A stretch of DNA of 64,000 nt from Odontesthes bonariensis. Taxonomy: Eukaryota > Chordata > Actinopteri > Atheriniformes > Atherinopsidae. The stretch covers positions 31,556,663-31,620,662 of the forward strand of contig NC_134510.1 of the NCBI RefSeq assembly GCF_027942865.1, given 5' to 3'. The notes under the pieces are model-generated. The model made no database searches. It saw only the letters and a program-made list of their open reading frames with translations, and was not told where the DNA came from. This document shows positions 24,468 to 36,600 of this stretch, one piece after another. Numbering within the stretch: position 1 is the first letter of the stretch; each line of letters opens with the position of its first letter. The position numbers and the translations under genes are program-made.

Positions 24468-27400
24468 TTAAACAGATAAAGCTGCCTTCTCACAGATCCA
24501 TTGCTGCTTTCCATCACAGCTCACTGATTTCCATCCTTCATTTTGGACGGATATTACACATTGACCATCCTGGGGCTCTTGTGTCATCCAGGAGCTGAAG
24601 AAAACTTTGTTAGATCAAGGCTGATAGTTTTTATTATTCAAAGTGATAAGAATGTTGTGTCTCTTACTTGTCAGCCAAATCACTTCCATCGACCCACTTC
24701 CATTTCCCATTTTCTGCTTTCAGGCCGATCCAGAATCCATTCCACCCAGAACTGTCCCAACTGTAATCACTGACAGTTTTCTGAGGAAAACAGGGAGGAA
24801 GTTATCAGAGATCATTTGGATTGAATGTAGACACCGTGATCAAATTAGTCAGTGTGTGTTCAGATCATGAAAATATGTTTTTCATTTCATATGGCCTGTC
24901 ACTTCACTTATTTTATTACCTTTTCATTGTCATCACCCACAACAACCAGATCTGAACCCTTTCCTCTGCAGTCTTCTCGAGCTCCTTCCCAGCTTCTCCT
25001 TTTATCAGGCACATGGTCATTTACTGCATAGCAGCTCGACTGAGGGTGTATCCAGCCTTTCTCACATTGGTTACATGTTCTTGCTGAAACAACAAGGATC
25101 GACAAATAAACATTTCATTGCATAATGATATTACTATTATCTATATTTGGACATAAATATATTGGGATCTTGACATACCGTTATCTTTTTTTGGACAGTA
25201 GGCATCAATGCTCCACTGAGCTCGACTGATGTTGAACTCAACCTGCATAGCCTCCATGTTTTCTACTTGTTCTGTCAGGTTTTTCCTGTCAGCCTCCAGC
25301 TCCTGGTTTTGTGTGTTCAGCTCCTGGTTTTGTGTGTTCAGCTCCTGGTTTTGCTTTGAAAGGTTCTTGTTTTCTGCAGTCAGGTTCGTGATCTTGTTTT
25401 CTAAGACATCATAGGCTTGTGTCAGGTTGTTCATCTGGACTGTCAGATCGTTATGGTTCCTTGTCAAGTTTTCGTTGTCCGATGTTAGTTTGTTGTTGAC
25501 TTTGGTCAGGTTGGAATTTTCAGCCAGCAAAGCAGTTTGGTTGGATTTTAACTGGCTCTCACTCTCATGAATGAATGTAACTGCAAAAAGAAAATTTTGC
25601 TTAATGGTGATTTGCTTAAATTTCCTTAATGGATGGTGGTAATACAATGTGGGTTTTTTCTATTATGGGTTTGGTAGATTACCACAATAAAGCTTTTTTC
25701 TATCTGTTCTACCTCGTTCTTTCCAGCATTCTGGGAGCTGACAGCAAAACAAAATCAACTGAAATCCCTCAAAAATGCCTCAAATGCACCATTAGTTAGT
25801 TTATTTTTCAAGATGTTCTAACATCCACTGTCTATGTGTGGCCCTCAGGCCCGAATATGTTGTTTCATTCAGAAAATTTGGATGTTTTAAATTCAAAATA
25901 ACAGCTGTGTACTCTAGATTTAAGTTAAAATCACTAAAACAGGAATTAATAGTAAAATTGTTGAGGATTTTATTTCAAGCCAAAGATTTACTGCATGCAT
26001 TTTGCATCACAGTTGGCCTAATTAATTGTAAAATATACATTGAACTGGTATACTGTACTGAACATGTCAAAAAAATACAACTGAGAACCTGAATTATTTG
26101 CTCTCTGCACATATTGCTTCATCAGTTTTTGGGTCCACTTTCTAAGTTTGCTCTTGACAAACTTAGAAACTTCCAAGAAGAAACGTATAGAAGGTGAGTC
26201 AAAGTGCTATTACGGTGAATGATGTCACAGAGGAAATTAATACGGATATTTCTTCTGGATTTATTATGAATTGATGCTTATTTTTCATACTCACGGTAGA
26301 CACAGACACCTATGATGCCCAACAGCAAAATGACACAAACAGTCCCAAAGCAGCAAGCCGACCACTGATAGAGATGACTCCTTTTTTCAGTTTCCTTGTT
26401 TGCCAAGAGTCCTGCTGAGGTTAAACACATGCACATATGTGACTTTAGAAGTCTGAGCTCATGAAATGTTGGAGGAACCCACAGTTACCCTTTTTCCCCA
26501 GCATCTTCCCTTAATGTCGGTATTCACAAGAGTGTATTTTGAACATATTATCAATTGAAAACAATTCAAAAAAGAAGAAGAAACAAAAGCAGAAGCAAAT
26601 CATTTTTCCCAGGGCTTCTCAAGTCTCACATCATCTTAAGTCAAACTTTTCAGTGCATTTCAAAACACATACACACAACCTCAACCCACAACCATTCGTA
26701 CTGAATGTTCATTTGCTACATTGTAAAAAAGAAAAAAAGGAAACTTGCACCTTAAAAATGCTTTGTGTCAGTGTGTTCTACATAATAAATTGCATGCATG
26801 CATACCTCCAACATTATCCACAATCATGACCAGGTTTCCTGCGGCATTAAAAATAAGCAAAGTGAACCTTTTACACAACATCTGTTCCAGAATGTAAAGG
26901 CTCTGAACAAATTCTACATGAGTGTTTTGATTTATTTGACTGAAAAATGCTTCTTAAATATCAGTTTTCTTGACTTTTAGAGACCGTTTTACATGCCTTC
27001 ATCCCATGAGGCCTTGAATGTTGAATCAGCCCCTTCACAATCACTCAGCATGCAATTCATCTGACACATTAGTTCCAAATGAGCCAGTACATGAGTAACA
27101 ATTCACATTTAAATAAAGTTCCACTGCTTCATCTGTAATATTTGCAAATTTGATCATTGTGAGCAAAGCTAAACTTCATCATTTACAACAGTTATAATTA
27201 AGTTCAGCTGCTGCACCCACAACCCAAAAGGGAACATGACAGCAGAAATTTTTACACCAGCGTAGCACAAAGCTTAAACCGTTTCCTGCATCTTTTTTTA
27301 AGTACATCAGTCGTCTCACACTTCTTTTCAAAAGCCAGAATTTCACGGAAGTATGAACATTCATGTATACACAACATGGTTTTTTAAAACCTATTCCTGC

Positions 27401-29008
27401 CCATCATCTCATTATTCGTTAATCCTTCTATAACCCACATTTTATATAAATGTTTTTCTTCATACCTAAATGTATTTCCTCTGTGTAACCTCCTGTTTCA
27501 TTAACATTCTGTAATGTGCAGTCACATGTGCAATGACCTGCCTGAATCAAGTCATCATTTTAGATTTTACATCAGGATATTGTAGACATTGTAAGAAACC
27601 GTGTGGAGTTGAACTTTAGTGAAGATGTAACTAATGAATAGCTGCTGTATACTATAACCCCAACCTTATTTTTAGACTTGATATCTTCTCTTTAGATATT
27701 CAAACTTCTTTTTGATAACTATACTGCAGCTGTAATGTGTAAATTCCTCTTCTGCTGGATCAATAAAGTCTATATTTATCTATATCCGTGTCTCTCTTTC
27801 TCTTTCTCTCCCTCTCGTTCTGTGTATATTTATAGATATAAATATATATACATATAAAACCTGGGAAATGTCAAATTCAATAAACTAGTTTCCTTTCATG
27901 ATCGCAGCACAGATAGCTGTTTAAGATGGAAATGTTTTCACTTGTGATTTTTCTGTTTAATGGTTTTTTTGTCCGTCTGTACGACTTACCATTTGAGTCA
28001 AGGTTTTTTTCAGTTGTTTCATTGCGCACTTTGACTTCATCATACACAGTCTCCTCCTCCGTCCTACCTGTAAGAATTCGAGAAAAATGAGAAAATTATT
28101 TCACAGTGAAATGTATTTTTGCTTGACATTAAGATATTGACAAAAGTCTGTTTCTTTAAGTCTTTAAGTTCTTCTTTAAATCTACATAGTTGGTATTCAT
28201 CTATACATATGCTTACATATCTATCTATCCATCCATCCAACCATTTTTTATGCCCACTTAATATAATTCAGGGTCGCAGGGGGGCTGGAGCCTAGCCCAG
28301 CTGTCATTGGGTGCGAGGTGGAACACAGGCATCTTAAAAGGATATGTTTTTTATACTCTCATCAAAACAGAGCCAGATAAATACGTTTGCTTTATGCAAA
28401 TGCATTTCAAAATTATTCTTGCAACAATCCAAAACAAATTGCCCTAACAAATACTGTTCAGAACATTTTTACTTTAATCAGCCTGCAAGCTGTAGCCACC
28501 CATTCAGCTATCGCTGTTCAAAGTTTGTAAAGTTTTCCGGATGTTTCCACTGCAAACTACTCAGCCTGGTCTGCCTTTGGTGAAAGTGGGGATCTCCTTA
28601 TCAGCCGTGAGCTTTGCGAGCAAGTGATAGTTAAGACTTGACATACTCTCCCTGACAGTAAAGGCAGACAACTTTAACTTTCACTTTCCCAAATTTTAAG
28701 GACACAATTGTTCTTCACAGCTTAAACTTGTATCCGCAATTTTCACTTTTGTAGATATTTCGCCCTATATACCGATCCATTCATTACAATCAACACGATC
28801 GAAGCAAAAATAGTCTATTAGTCAGCTCTAAGTTATTCCTTCTTCTTATACTATTATCAAGGAGAACATGAGAAAAAAGCAGCAGACTGATTCATATCAA
28901 TTGTAGGGTTTCCTACATGAACTGTTAAAAACACATCTTACCTTTTGGTTTGGCTTGTTTAGTTTTAAATACAACAGAAGCATAATGAACCTCTCCCTCC
29001 TCCGCCAT
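24468..29008 (-). CDS. C-type lectin receptor copy C with ITIM and ITSM (intact)
   Basis: This is a predicted 367-residue type II membrane receptor. Exons, minus strand: 28942-29008, 27990-28067, 26806-26838, 26295-26414, 25179-25580, 24920-25083, 24668-24780 and 24468-24594; all splice sites are GT-AG and phases agree. The cytoplasmic tail (about 1-78) has the ITIM VHYASV at Tyr9 and TVYDEV at Tyr31, which fits ITSM TxYxxV; both recruit SH2 phosphatases or adaptors in known receptors. The membrane helix is about 79-99. The neck (100-233) is a coiled coil rich in NxT/S sequons with two NTQNQEL heptads. The lectin domain (about 234-361) has WIGL and paired cysteines (QCEKGW, SSCY, EDC, GQC, VSC, WICEK). 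EPQ and WKS replace the EPN and WND motifs, so classical calcium-dependent sugar binding is doubtful. Exons 2 to 5 are symmetric phase 1. Orthology to a named gene is not claimed. Confidence 0.9.
26409..26419 (-). other. NAGNAG tandem splice acceptor before the membrane exon
   Basis: The minus strand reads CTCAGCAGGACTC, so either AG can be used. The choice adds or removes one residue (Ala60 or Gly61) just before the membrane-proximal segment. The same arrangement is present in D and E. Confidence 0.6.
27735..27860 (-). repeat. Dispersed repeat tail and AT-rich microsatellite in an intron of copy C
   Basis: CTGCTGGATCAATAAAGTC followed by CTAT-rich and CTCT-rich simple sequence resembles the 3' tail of a fish retroposon. 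It is shared with D (about 36920-37030) and E (about 58380-58490), so it predates the duplications. Confidence 0.5.
28216..28333. repeat. Dispersed fish repeat fragment in intron 1 of copy C
   Basis: Catccatcca followed by gggtcgcaggggggctggagcc and gtgcgaggtgga is a widespread teleost retroposon tail. It is shared with D (38622-38735) and E (58855-58965), so it is older than the ITIM-type duplications. Confidence 0.6.
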
Positions 29009-29165
29009 TGCAATAGACTAACTGATTAGTTTTATCACTCTTGTAGACAATAGTACCACAGTAATAGAGCAACAGAGCACCATTTCAGAGAAGTGGTTCT
29101 TTCCTCTGAGACACATCCTTCTATTAGACTTGAGAAATAAAAACTTCTGCTTTTGGCAGAGATTC

Positions 29166-29173
29166 ATTTGCAT
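29166..29173 (-). promoter_or_regulatory. Octamer ATGCAAAT upstream of copy C
   Basis: This is a perfect octamer on the minus strand, about 160 bp upstream of the start codon. It is the Oct-1/Oct-2 binding site common in lymphoid promoters. The only TATA-like sequence nearby is CATATACAG, just upstream. Conserved in D, lost in E. Confidence 0.5.
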
Positions 29174-29198
29174 GACATACTGTATATGAGCGGCCACT

Positions 29199-31340
29199 GG
29201 GTAAAAAATTCAACTGAAAATCAAAATACTGATTATCACTTATTCTAAAATTTCACATTCAGGTAGCTCATTTCTTTTTAACTGTCACATATGCATTAGG
29301 TATTTTGATATTTGTTGGAAAATCATTTAGAGTATATCATATTTTAAATAAAGTTGATAAATTCCTGACAGTAATTGCATTTCATCCAGGTTCGGTGCTG
29401 CGTCACGATCTCATGACAGACTGTAAAATGCATTCATTGCTCCTCAGAAAATACTTTACCATTTAAAATGTACAACAGCAACATTTTCCCATCAGTTCTC
29501 CTCTTTGTAACAGCTCCTGCAGCACTGCTGATGTGGCTGATGTGGCAACGTTAATACTGGCGGTGTAATGAGGGCTGGTGGATGGTGTTAAACCTTCTGA
29601 CCTTCATGTACGAGGTTGCCAGTTCTCATCCCAATCGGTACGATGTTCTCCAAGTTCCTTTTTTTTTGTTTTCTTCCACCCACTAATGGTTGCGAGCAAA
29701 AAGCACAAGGTTAGGGTTAGGGACATGGCCAGGTTTAGATCCCATGGCATGCTTTTCTATGTAATCTGCAGGGAGATCAAAGAGAGAAATTTGTCTGAAT
29801 TTTCCCCTCCTCAGTTCAGGCTTTCTGACTAATAAATGTTCTTGATCACAAGGAGAATAAACATTTGGATTTCCTCAAAAAGTGTGTAATTCTCCAACTT
29901 TGAAAACCACACACATGTATGTGTTTTTATGTGCTTTTTGTTTTCTGTTCAGAAGTTTAGACAGTTTGACTTTGGCTAGAATCGAATTCTAAGTTGTTGA
30001 GAAATCTTCCCTCAACGGTTTGAACTCACACCATGTGCCTGCATCTTATCAGGCTGCTGCACTTCAGCTTTTATCAACTGATGGTAACATTTTCCATCAA
30101 CATTTTTTTTTAATTTGTGACTAAAGACCCATATATAAAGCCTGACAGTGTCCTTTTAAAGCAAACAATGTGAACATTCCTATTTCAATCTGTCTGTTTA
30201 GAATTATGATGGTGAGGCTTCATCTTGACAGATCTGACAGTTCATAGAAGGTCAAAACCCAAAGAAACATTCACCTGAACCACACCAGAAACTCCTGGAA
30301 ACAGGTGAACATGTAAACTCTGCAGACAGTAGAACACCAGGACCATCCTGCAATGAGATGACAGTGTGACCATTTATCTCGTTTTACAGCTCAGGACCTA
30401 ATTTAGTTTTGACTTTATCAGGATTCTATTGAACACCAATGAAAAGAACTGAAGCCTTGTTAGACAGTCATTCTTCCCCACTTCCCTCTCAGAATTAACA
30501 TCATGTCCTTATCTGATGCTCTGTTGATAGTTTGACTGACAGGTTAAATATACTGAGCTCGGACTTCCTTTAGTTCCATATCAGGTTGATGTATTTCAAC
30601 AACCTCAATTTACCTAGAAAGGTAAAAACAACAACAGTATGACAACTTTTTCTTCATTTTAACAGACTGAAACATGCATTTGATACTAAATCCATAACAT
30701 AATAAGATAAACTATCCCCTCTGTATGTGCATGCTCTTTACACCAGAATTCAGACAACAGCCCTGGAACCACTTTGTCAAGGGAAATGCAGCACCATCTG
30801 CAGGCCAAACAGCAGCAGTCTGCTGCATGTTCTTCCGTGCATGTGTGGCTTCTCTCTGGGTAGTCCGGCTTCTGCTCAAAGTGCAAAAATATGCATGTTT
30901 GGTTCATTGGTGATCCAAATTTGAAGCTAGAATTGAGTGTGCATGATTGTCTGTGCTGGCCCTGCGATGGATTGTTGGCAGCTGGAACAGGCTACAGCTT
31001 CCAACCCAAACCTTAAATTGGATAAAATAATTGTAGACGATGGATGGATGGAAATGTCAAGAGACAATAAAAAAAGAAGTTTAAATATTTAAAAGGCAGG
31101 TTTATCACCACAAAAGTCTTATGAAATACGTTTTAGCCACTGAAACTATACTCTACATTCTCTACAACACACCAGAGAAGAACCTTAAAGGGTTAATACT
31201 CAGGTTTGATCTTCATGGATGTTCTCATCATCTTCTTTTCATTTACAGTAACGGCGCTGAAAGACTGAAACCCCTTCGAACGAACATGAAGTTCCTCTTT
31301 GTAAAACCCAAAATTGACCTCCCTGATAGATAGACTTGTT
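29199..31340. repeat. Spacer of the duplication unit (between C and D)
   Basis: This is the complete, uninterrupted version of the spacer that is split by the LTR element between B and C and shortened between A and B. It begins at the shared tgggtaaaaaattc block where the A/B and C/D/E upstream flanks converge. No gene was recognised. Confidence 0.7.
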
Positions 31341-32356
31341 CCTGTCTCGATCTCTGTGGGTGTTTATGTTCACAGAACAGTTTTAAAAAGCAATGATAAG
31401 ATTTACATTTTTTTTCTTAAACTAAAAGCCCTGTTTGTATTACATGAAAACATGAACAACAGACTCTGTTCATGGTCACTGTTCACAGGAGGAATCTTTC
31501 ATCTCACTGCTGCAGCTCATCTTTCAGCTCGATTGTCATAATCAAATAATAAAACATCTTTCTATTGACACTGAAAAACAAACTAGATTTTGAATACGCA
31601 TGGAATTTATCAATGGATGGACGTATGAACAGATGGACAGATGTGTCACAGGATTAACGTACAAGCAGAGAAACTTCTTTAACCTTCATGACCTGCATGG
31701 ATTTATACTATGGGAATAAACTAAAGCTTATGTGACTACTATACAGCATAGGAACAATATAATCATTTCTGTAATCATTTTCTGAACAGCTTTTTGGGCT
31801 GTTGAAGGAAAAGCAACAAAACAGGGTCTACTGTTACTAGGAATAATACATGTTTATATGTAATGCAACATTTCATAAAATATATACAATAATTATGATT
31901 TTATATAATGTAATTATTGTATGCGTTCTGACATGTGAACTGTATATGTGCTTGTCTACATGAGCAGCAGAATGAGGGTCATACAGCTGTGGGTTAGTCT
32001 GAGTCTTACTGGGCAGTTTTGCACCGTACAGAGAAACTGACTTAAACTCTCTCTTGTAAAATGGCTTTAAACGTTCCCTCAGTTCCCCTGTTACATTTTC
32101 CTCTTGAGGTGCTCCAACACCACAACAATCTTGCACTCTCTCAAACTATTTTCCAGGTTTTTTAAAAATTTGAGTATCTGCAGTAAATCAGCCCTTATTT
32201 GCAGAATGATTCCAAATTTATTGAGCTGAACCCAATAATTCTCACACAACAGACTGTGGTAAATTAAGTTTTTACCTAAAGTGTTGTCAGTGTTATGCTT
32301 CAAAATGCATCCCGCATTTATAATCTATCAGGCAGTATTTGACCTGAAACTGACAG
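31341..32356. repeat. 3' flank of lectin copy D, distal part
   Basis: This is duplicated unit DNA equivalent to 4470-5425. No gene was recognised. It ends at an 8-bp duplication (actgacag, 32349-32356) flanking the next insertion. Confidence 0.6.
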
Positions 32357-32854
32357 TGTCAGGGAGGTTGGGTTTGAAGGGAGGACGCGGATGCAGAATT
32401 GGGGATAAAAGCAAAACTGAGTAAATTTCACAATAAGATGGTAAACAAAAGGCGCGGCTGAGCCGGACACAAAAACCTAAACTGTGGAAAAATATACCGA
32501 AACAAAACAAAACAAAACAAAGCATGGAAACTTATCTGTGACTTATCTGTGACTTATCTGTGACTTTTCTGTGACTTTTCTGTGACTTTTCTGTGACTTT
32601 TCTGTGACATTTATGGTGATGGGGAAGGATCTCATAAGAGCTGAAAGGAAACCTGAAAACTAAATACTGTGGAGGGTGATTAGGGATTGAGTGCAGCTGA
32701 AGGGGAAAACACAGGTGAGGGACGTGAGGCTGATGGCATGACATGAAAACAAAAGACCTGAACCTAAAACATGATCTAACTAAGAACTAAAGACATTATC
32801 TAAAAACCAAACATGATCTAAAACATAAAACACATGGCATGAGTCCATGGCATG
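32357..32854. mobile_element. 498-bp hAT-like insert in the flank of copy D
   Basis: This insertion is present only in this unit and is bracketed by ACTGACAG at 32349-32356 and 32855-32862, a typical 8-bp hAT target duplication. It starts TGTCAGGGAGG and ends GGCATG. No clear terminal inverted repeat and no coding capacity are seen, so the class is inferred from the duplication length. Confidence 0.6.
32531..32607. repeat. 11-bp minisatellite (cttWtctgtga, seven units)
   Basis: Three units of cttatctgtga are followed by four of cttttctgtga, inside the 498-bp insert. The block change from A to T suggests stepwise expansion. Confidence 0.85.
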
Positions 32855-32862
32855 ACTGACAG

Positions 32863-33624
32863 AACATGAGGATCTTTTTTAACACTAAGTGTGGAGTTTA
32901 TCAGTTTCAAACTTGACAGATGTGTGTGGAGTCAGAACTCAAACACTCTGATATGAAGTCTGCACGGAAAGATCCATCTCACATTTAAAATCATAAGTCT
33001 CCTGGAGTACAATGACTATGTCCTCTGATCTTATCTGCTCAGTAAAGAAAATGAAATAAAGATAGGCTAACTAAGATACTGAAGCTCCTTTTAATAGATA
33101 TTATTGCTTTTTGTTAAACACACACTCACTCACTGGTTTCTTTTTTGGAGCTGCTGGTACTAATTAACGACCGTTACTGACTTTATAAAGAAAAAAAAGA
33201 AATCAACAATGTGACAATGTTTTGGTTACTTACAACAGACAGAAACGTGCATTTTCTACAAAGCAGATGTTTAACATCAGTTGCAGCGTAACAGGAAAAT
33301 ATTTTCTTACATCAAATATTTATTTCGACAGTCATTGTAGCATTTTATCAAAACTCATACAGCGCCCTCTGCTGGTCAAAAAGCAGCAACAAATATAAGA
33401 ACTGCAGGACAAACAAAAACAAATAATAATATAATAGTTGAGTATAGTTTTCATATCTAATTACATTTGGAGAAAACATTTGAATGTCTTTTTCACAGAC
33501 ACATCCTCATATAACTGCTTAAATCAGCACTTTCTTTTGATGATGTAGAAGATAAATAAAACTATGACATTTTTTTTTAGAAAAAGTGAAATGCAAGTTT
33601 TTTACTTCAGTGTAACAGCAGGAT
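32863..33624. repeat. 3' flank of copy D, proximal part
   Basis: This is duplicated DNA with the minus-strand AATAAA at 33319-33324, 301 nt past the stop. No gene. Confidence 0.6.
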
Positions 33625-36600
33625 TTAAACAGATAAAGCTGCCTTCTCACAGATCCATTGCTGCTTTCCATCACAGCTCACTGATTTCCATCCTTTGTCT
33701 TTGACAAGTATTACACAATGACCATCCTGGGGCTCTTGTGTCATCCAGGAGCTGAAGAAAACTTTGTTAGATCAAGCCTGATAGTTTTTATTATTCAAAG
33801 TGATAAGAATGTTGTGTCTCTTACTTGTCAGCCAAAACACTTCCATCGACCCACTTCCATTTCCCATTTTCTGCTTTCAGGCCGATCCAGAATCCAGAGG
33901 TCGTCCAAATCTCTCCGTTAACAGATGTCTGAGGAAAACAGGGAGGAAGTTATCTGAGATATTTAAATGTTGCTCGAATGTAGACACTGTGATGAAATTA
34001 GTCAGTGCGTGTTCAGATAATCAAAATATATATATTCATTTCATATTGCCTGTGAGTTCAGTTATTTTATTACCTTTTCAGGATTATCACCCACAACAAC
34101 CAGATCTGAACCCTTTCCTCTGCAGTCTTCTCGAGCTCCTTCCCAGCTTCTCCTTTTATCAGGCTGATAGTCATTTACTGCATAGCAGCTGCTTGTTATG
34201 AGTAACCAGCCTTTCTCACATTGGTTACATGTTCTTGCTGAAACAACAAGGATCAATAAATAAACATTTCATTGCATAATGATATTGCTATTGTCTGTAT
34301 TTGGACATAAATATATTGGGATCTTAACATACCGTTATCTTTTTTTGGACAGTAGGCATCAATGCTCCACTGAGCTCGACTGACGTTGAACTCAACCTGC
34401 TTAGCCTCCGTGTTTTGTACTTGTTCTGTCAGGTTTTTCCTCTCAGCCTCCAGCTCCTGGTTTTGTGTGTTCAGCTCCTGCTTTTGTGTGTTTAGCTCCT
34501 GGTTTTGCTTTGAAAGGTTCTTGTTTTCTGCAGTCAGGTTCGTGATCTTGTTTTCTAAGACATCATAGGCTTGTGTCAGGTTATTCATCTGGACTGTCAG
34601 ATCGTTATGGTTACTCGTCAAGTTTTTGTTGTCAGATGTTAGTTTGTTGTTGAGTTTGGTCAGATTGGAATTTTCAGACAGCAGAGCAGTCTGGTTGGAT
34701 TTTAACTGGCTCTCACTCTCATGAATGAATGTAACTGCAAAAAGAAAATTTTGCTTAATGGTGATTTGCTTAAATTTCCTTAATGGATGGTGGTAATACA
34801 ATGTGGGTTTTTTCTATTATGTGTTTGGCAGATCACCACAATAAAGCTTTTTTCTATCTGTTCTACCTCGTTCTTTCCAGCCTTCTGGGAGCTAACAGCT
34901 AAACAAAATCAACTGAAATCCCTCAAAAATGCCTCAAATGCACCATTAGTTAGTTTATTTATCAAGATGTTCTAACATCCACTGTCTATGTGTGGCCCTC
35001 AGGCCCGAATATGTTGTTTCATTCAGAAAATTTGGATGTTTTAAAATCAAAATAACAGCTGTGCACTCTAGATTTAAGTTAAAATCACTAAAACAGGAAT
35101 TAATAGTAAAATTGTTGAGGATTTTATTTCAAGCCAAAGATTTACTGCATGCATTTTGCATCACAGTTGGCCTAATTAATTGTAAAATATACATTGAACT
35201 GGTATACTGTCCTGAACATGTCAAAAAAGTACAACTGAGAACCTGAATTATTTGCTCTCTGCACATATTGCTTCATCAGTTTATGGGTCCACTTTCTAAG
35301 TTTGCTCTTGACAAACTTAGAAACTTCCAAGAAGAAACGTATAGAAGGTGAGTCAAAGTGCCATTACGGTGAATGATGTCACAGAGGAAATTAATACGGA
35401 TATTTCTTCTGAATTTATTATGAATTGATGCCTGTTTTCATACTCACGGTAGACACAGACACCTATGATGCCCAACAGCAAAATGACACAAACAGTCCCA
35501 AAGCAGCAAGCCGACCACTGATAGAGATGACTCCTTTTTTCAGTTTCCTTGTTTGCCAAGAGTCCTGCTGAGGTTAAACACATGCACATATGTGACTTTA
35601 GAAGTCTGAGCTCATGAAATGTTGGAGGAACCCACAGTTACCCTTTTTCCCCAGCATCTTCAATTAATGTCGGTATTCACAAGAGTGTATTTTGAACACA
35701 TTATCAATTGAAAAAAAAGAAAAAAAGGAGAAGAAACAAAAGCAGAAGCAAATCTTTTTTTCCCAGGGCTTCTCAAGTCTCACATCATCTTAAGTCAAAC
35801 TTTTCAGTGCATTTCAAAACACATACGCATACGCACAACCTCAACCCACAACCATTCGTACTGAATGTTCATTTGCTACATTGTAAAAAAGAAAAAAAGG
35901 AAACTTGCACCTCAGAAATGCTCTGTGCCAGTGTGTTCTACATAATAAATTGCATGCATGCATACCTCCAACATTATCCACAATCATGACCAGGTTTCCT
36001 GCGGCATTAAAAACAAGCAAAGTGAACCTTTTACACAACATCTGTTCCAGAATGTAAAGGCTCAGAACAAATTCTACATGAGTGTTTTGATTTATTTGAC
36101 TGAAAAATGCTTCTTAAATATCAGTTTTCTTGACTTTTAGAGACGATTTTACATGCCTTCATCTCATGAGGCCTTGAATGTTGAATCAGCCCCTTCACAA
36201 TCACTCAGCATGCAATTCATCTGACACATTAGTTCCAAATGAGCCAGTACATGAGTAACAATTCACATTTAAATAAAGTTCCACAGCTTCATCTGTAATA
36301 TTTGCAAATTTGATCATTGTGAGCAAAGCTAAACTTCATAATTTACAACAGTTATAATTAAGTTCAGCTGCTGCACCCACAACCCAAAAGGGAACATTAC
36401 AGCAGAAGTTTTTACACCAGCGTAGCTCAAAACTTAAACCGTTTCCTGCATCTTTTTTTAAGTACATCAGTCGTCTCACACTTATTTTCAAAAGCCAGAA
36501 TTTCACGGAAGTATGAACATTCATATGTACACAACATGGTTTTTTAAAACCTATTCCTGCTCATCATCTCATTATTCGTTAATCCTTCTTTAACCCACAT

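Noticed and set aside
32532-32744. 70-codon frame with SHRKVTDKSQ repeats
   Set aside because: It translates the 11-bp minisatellite inside a transposon insert.
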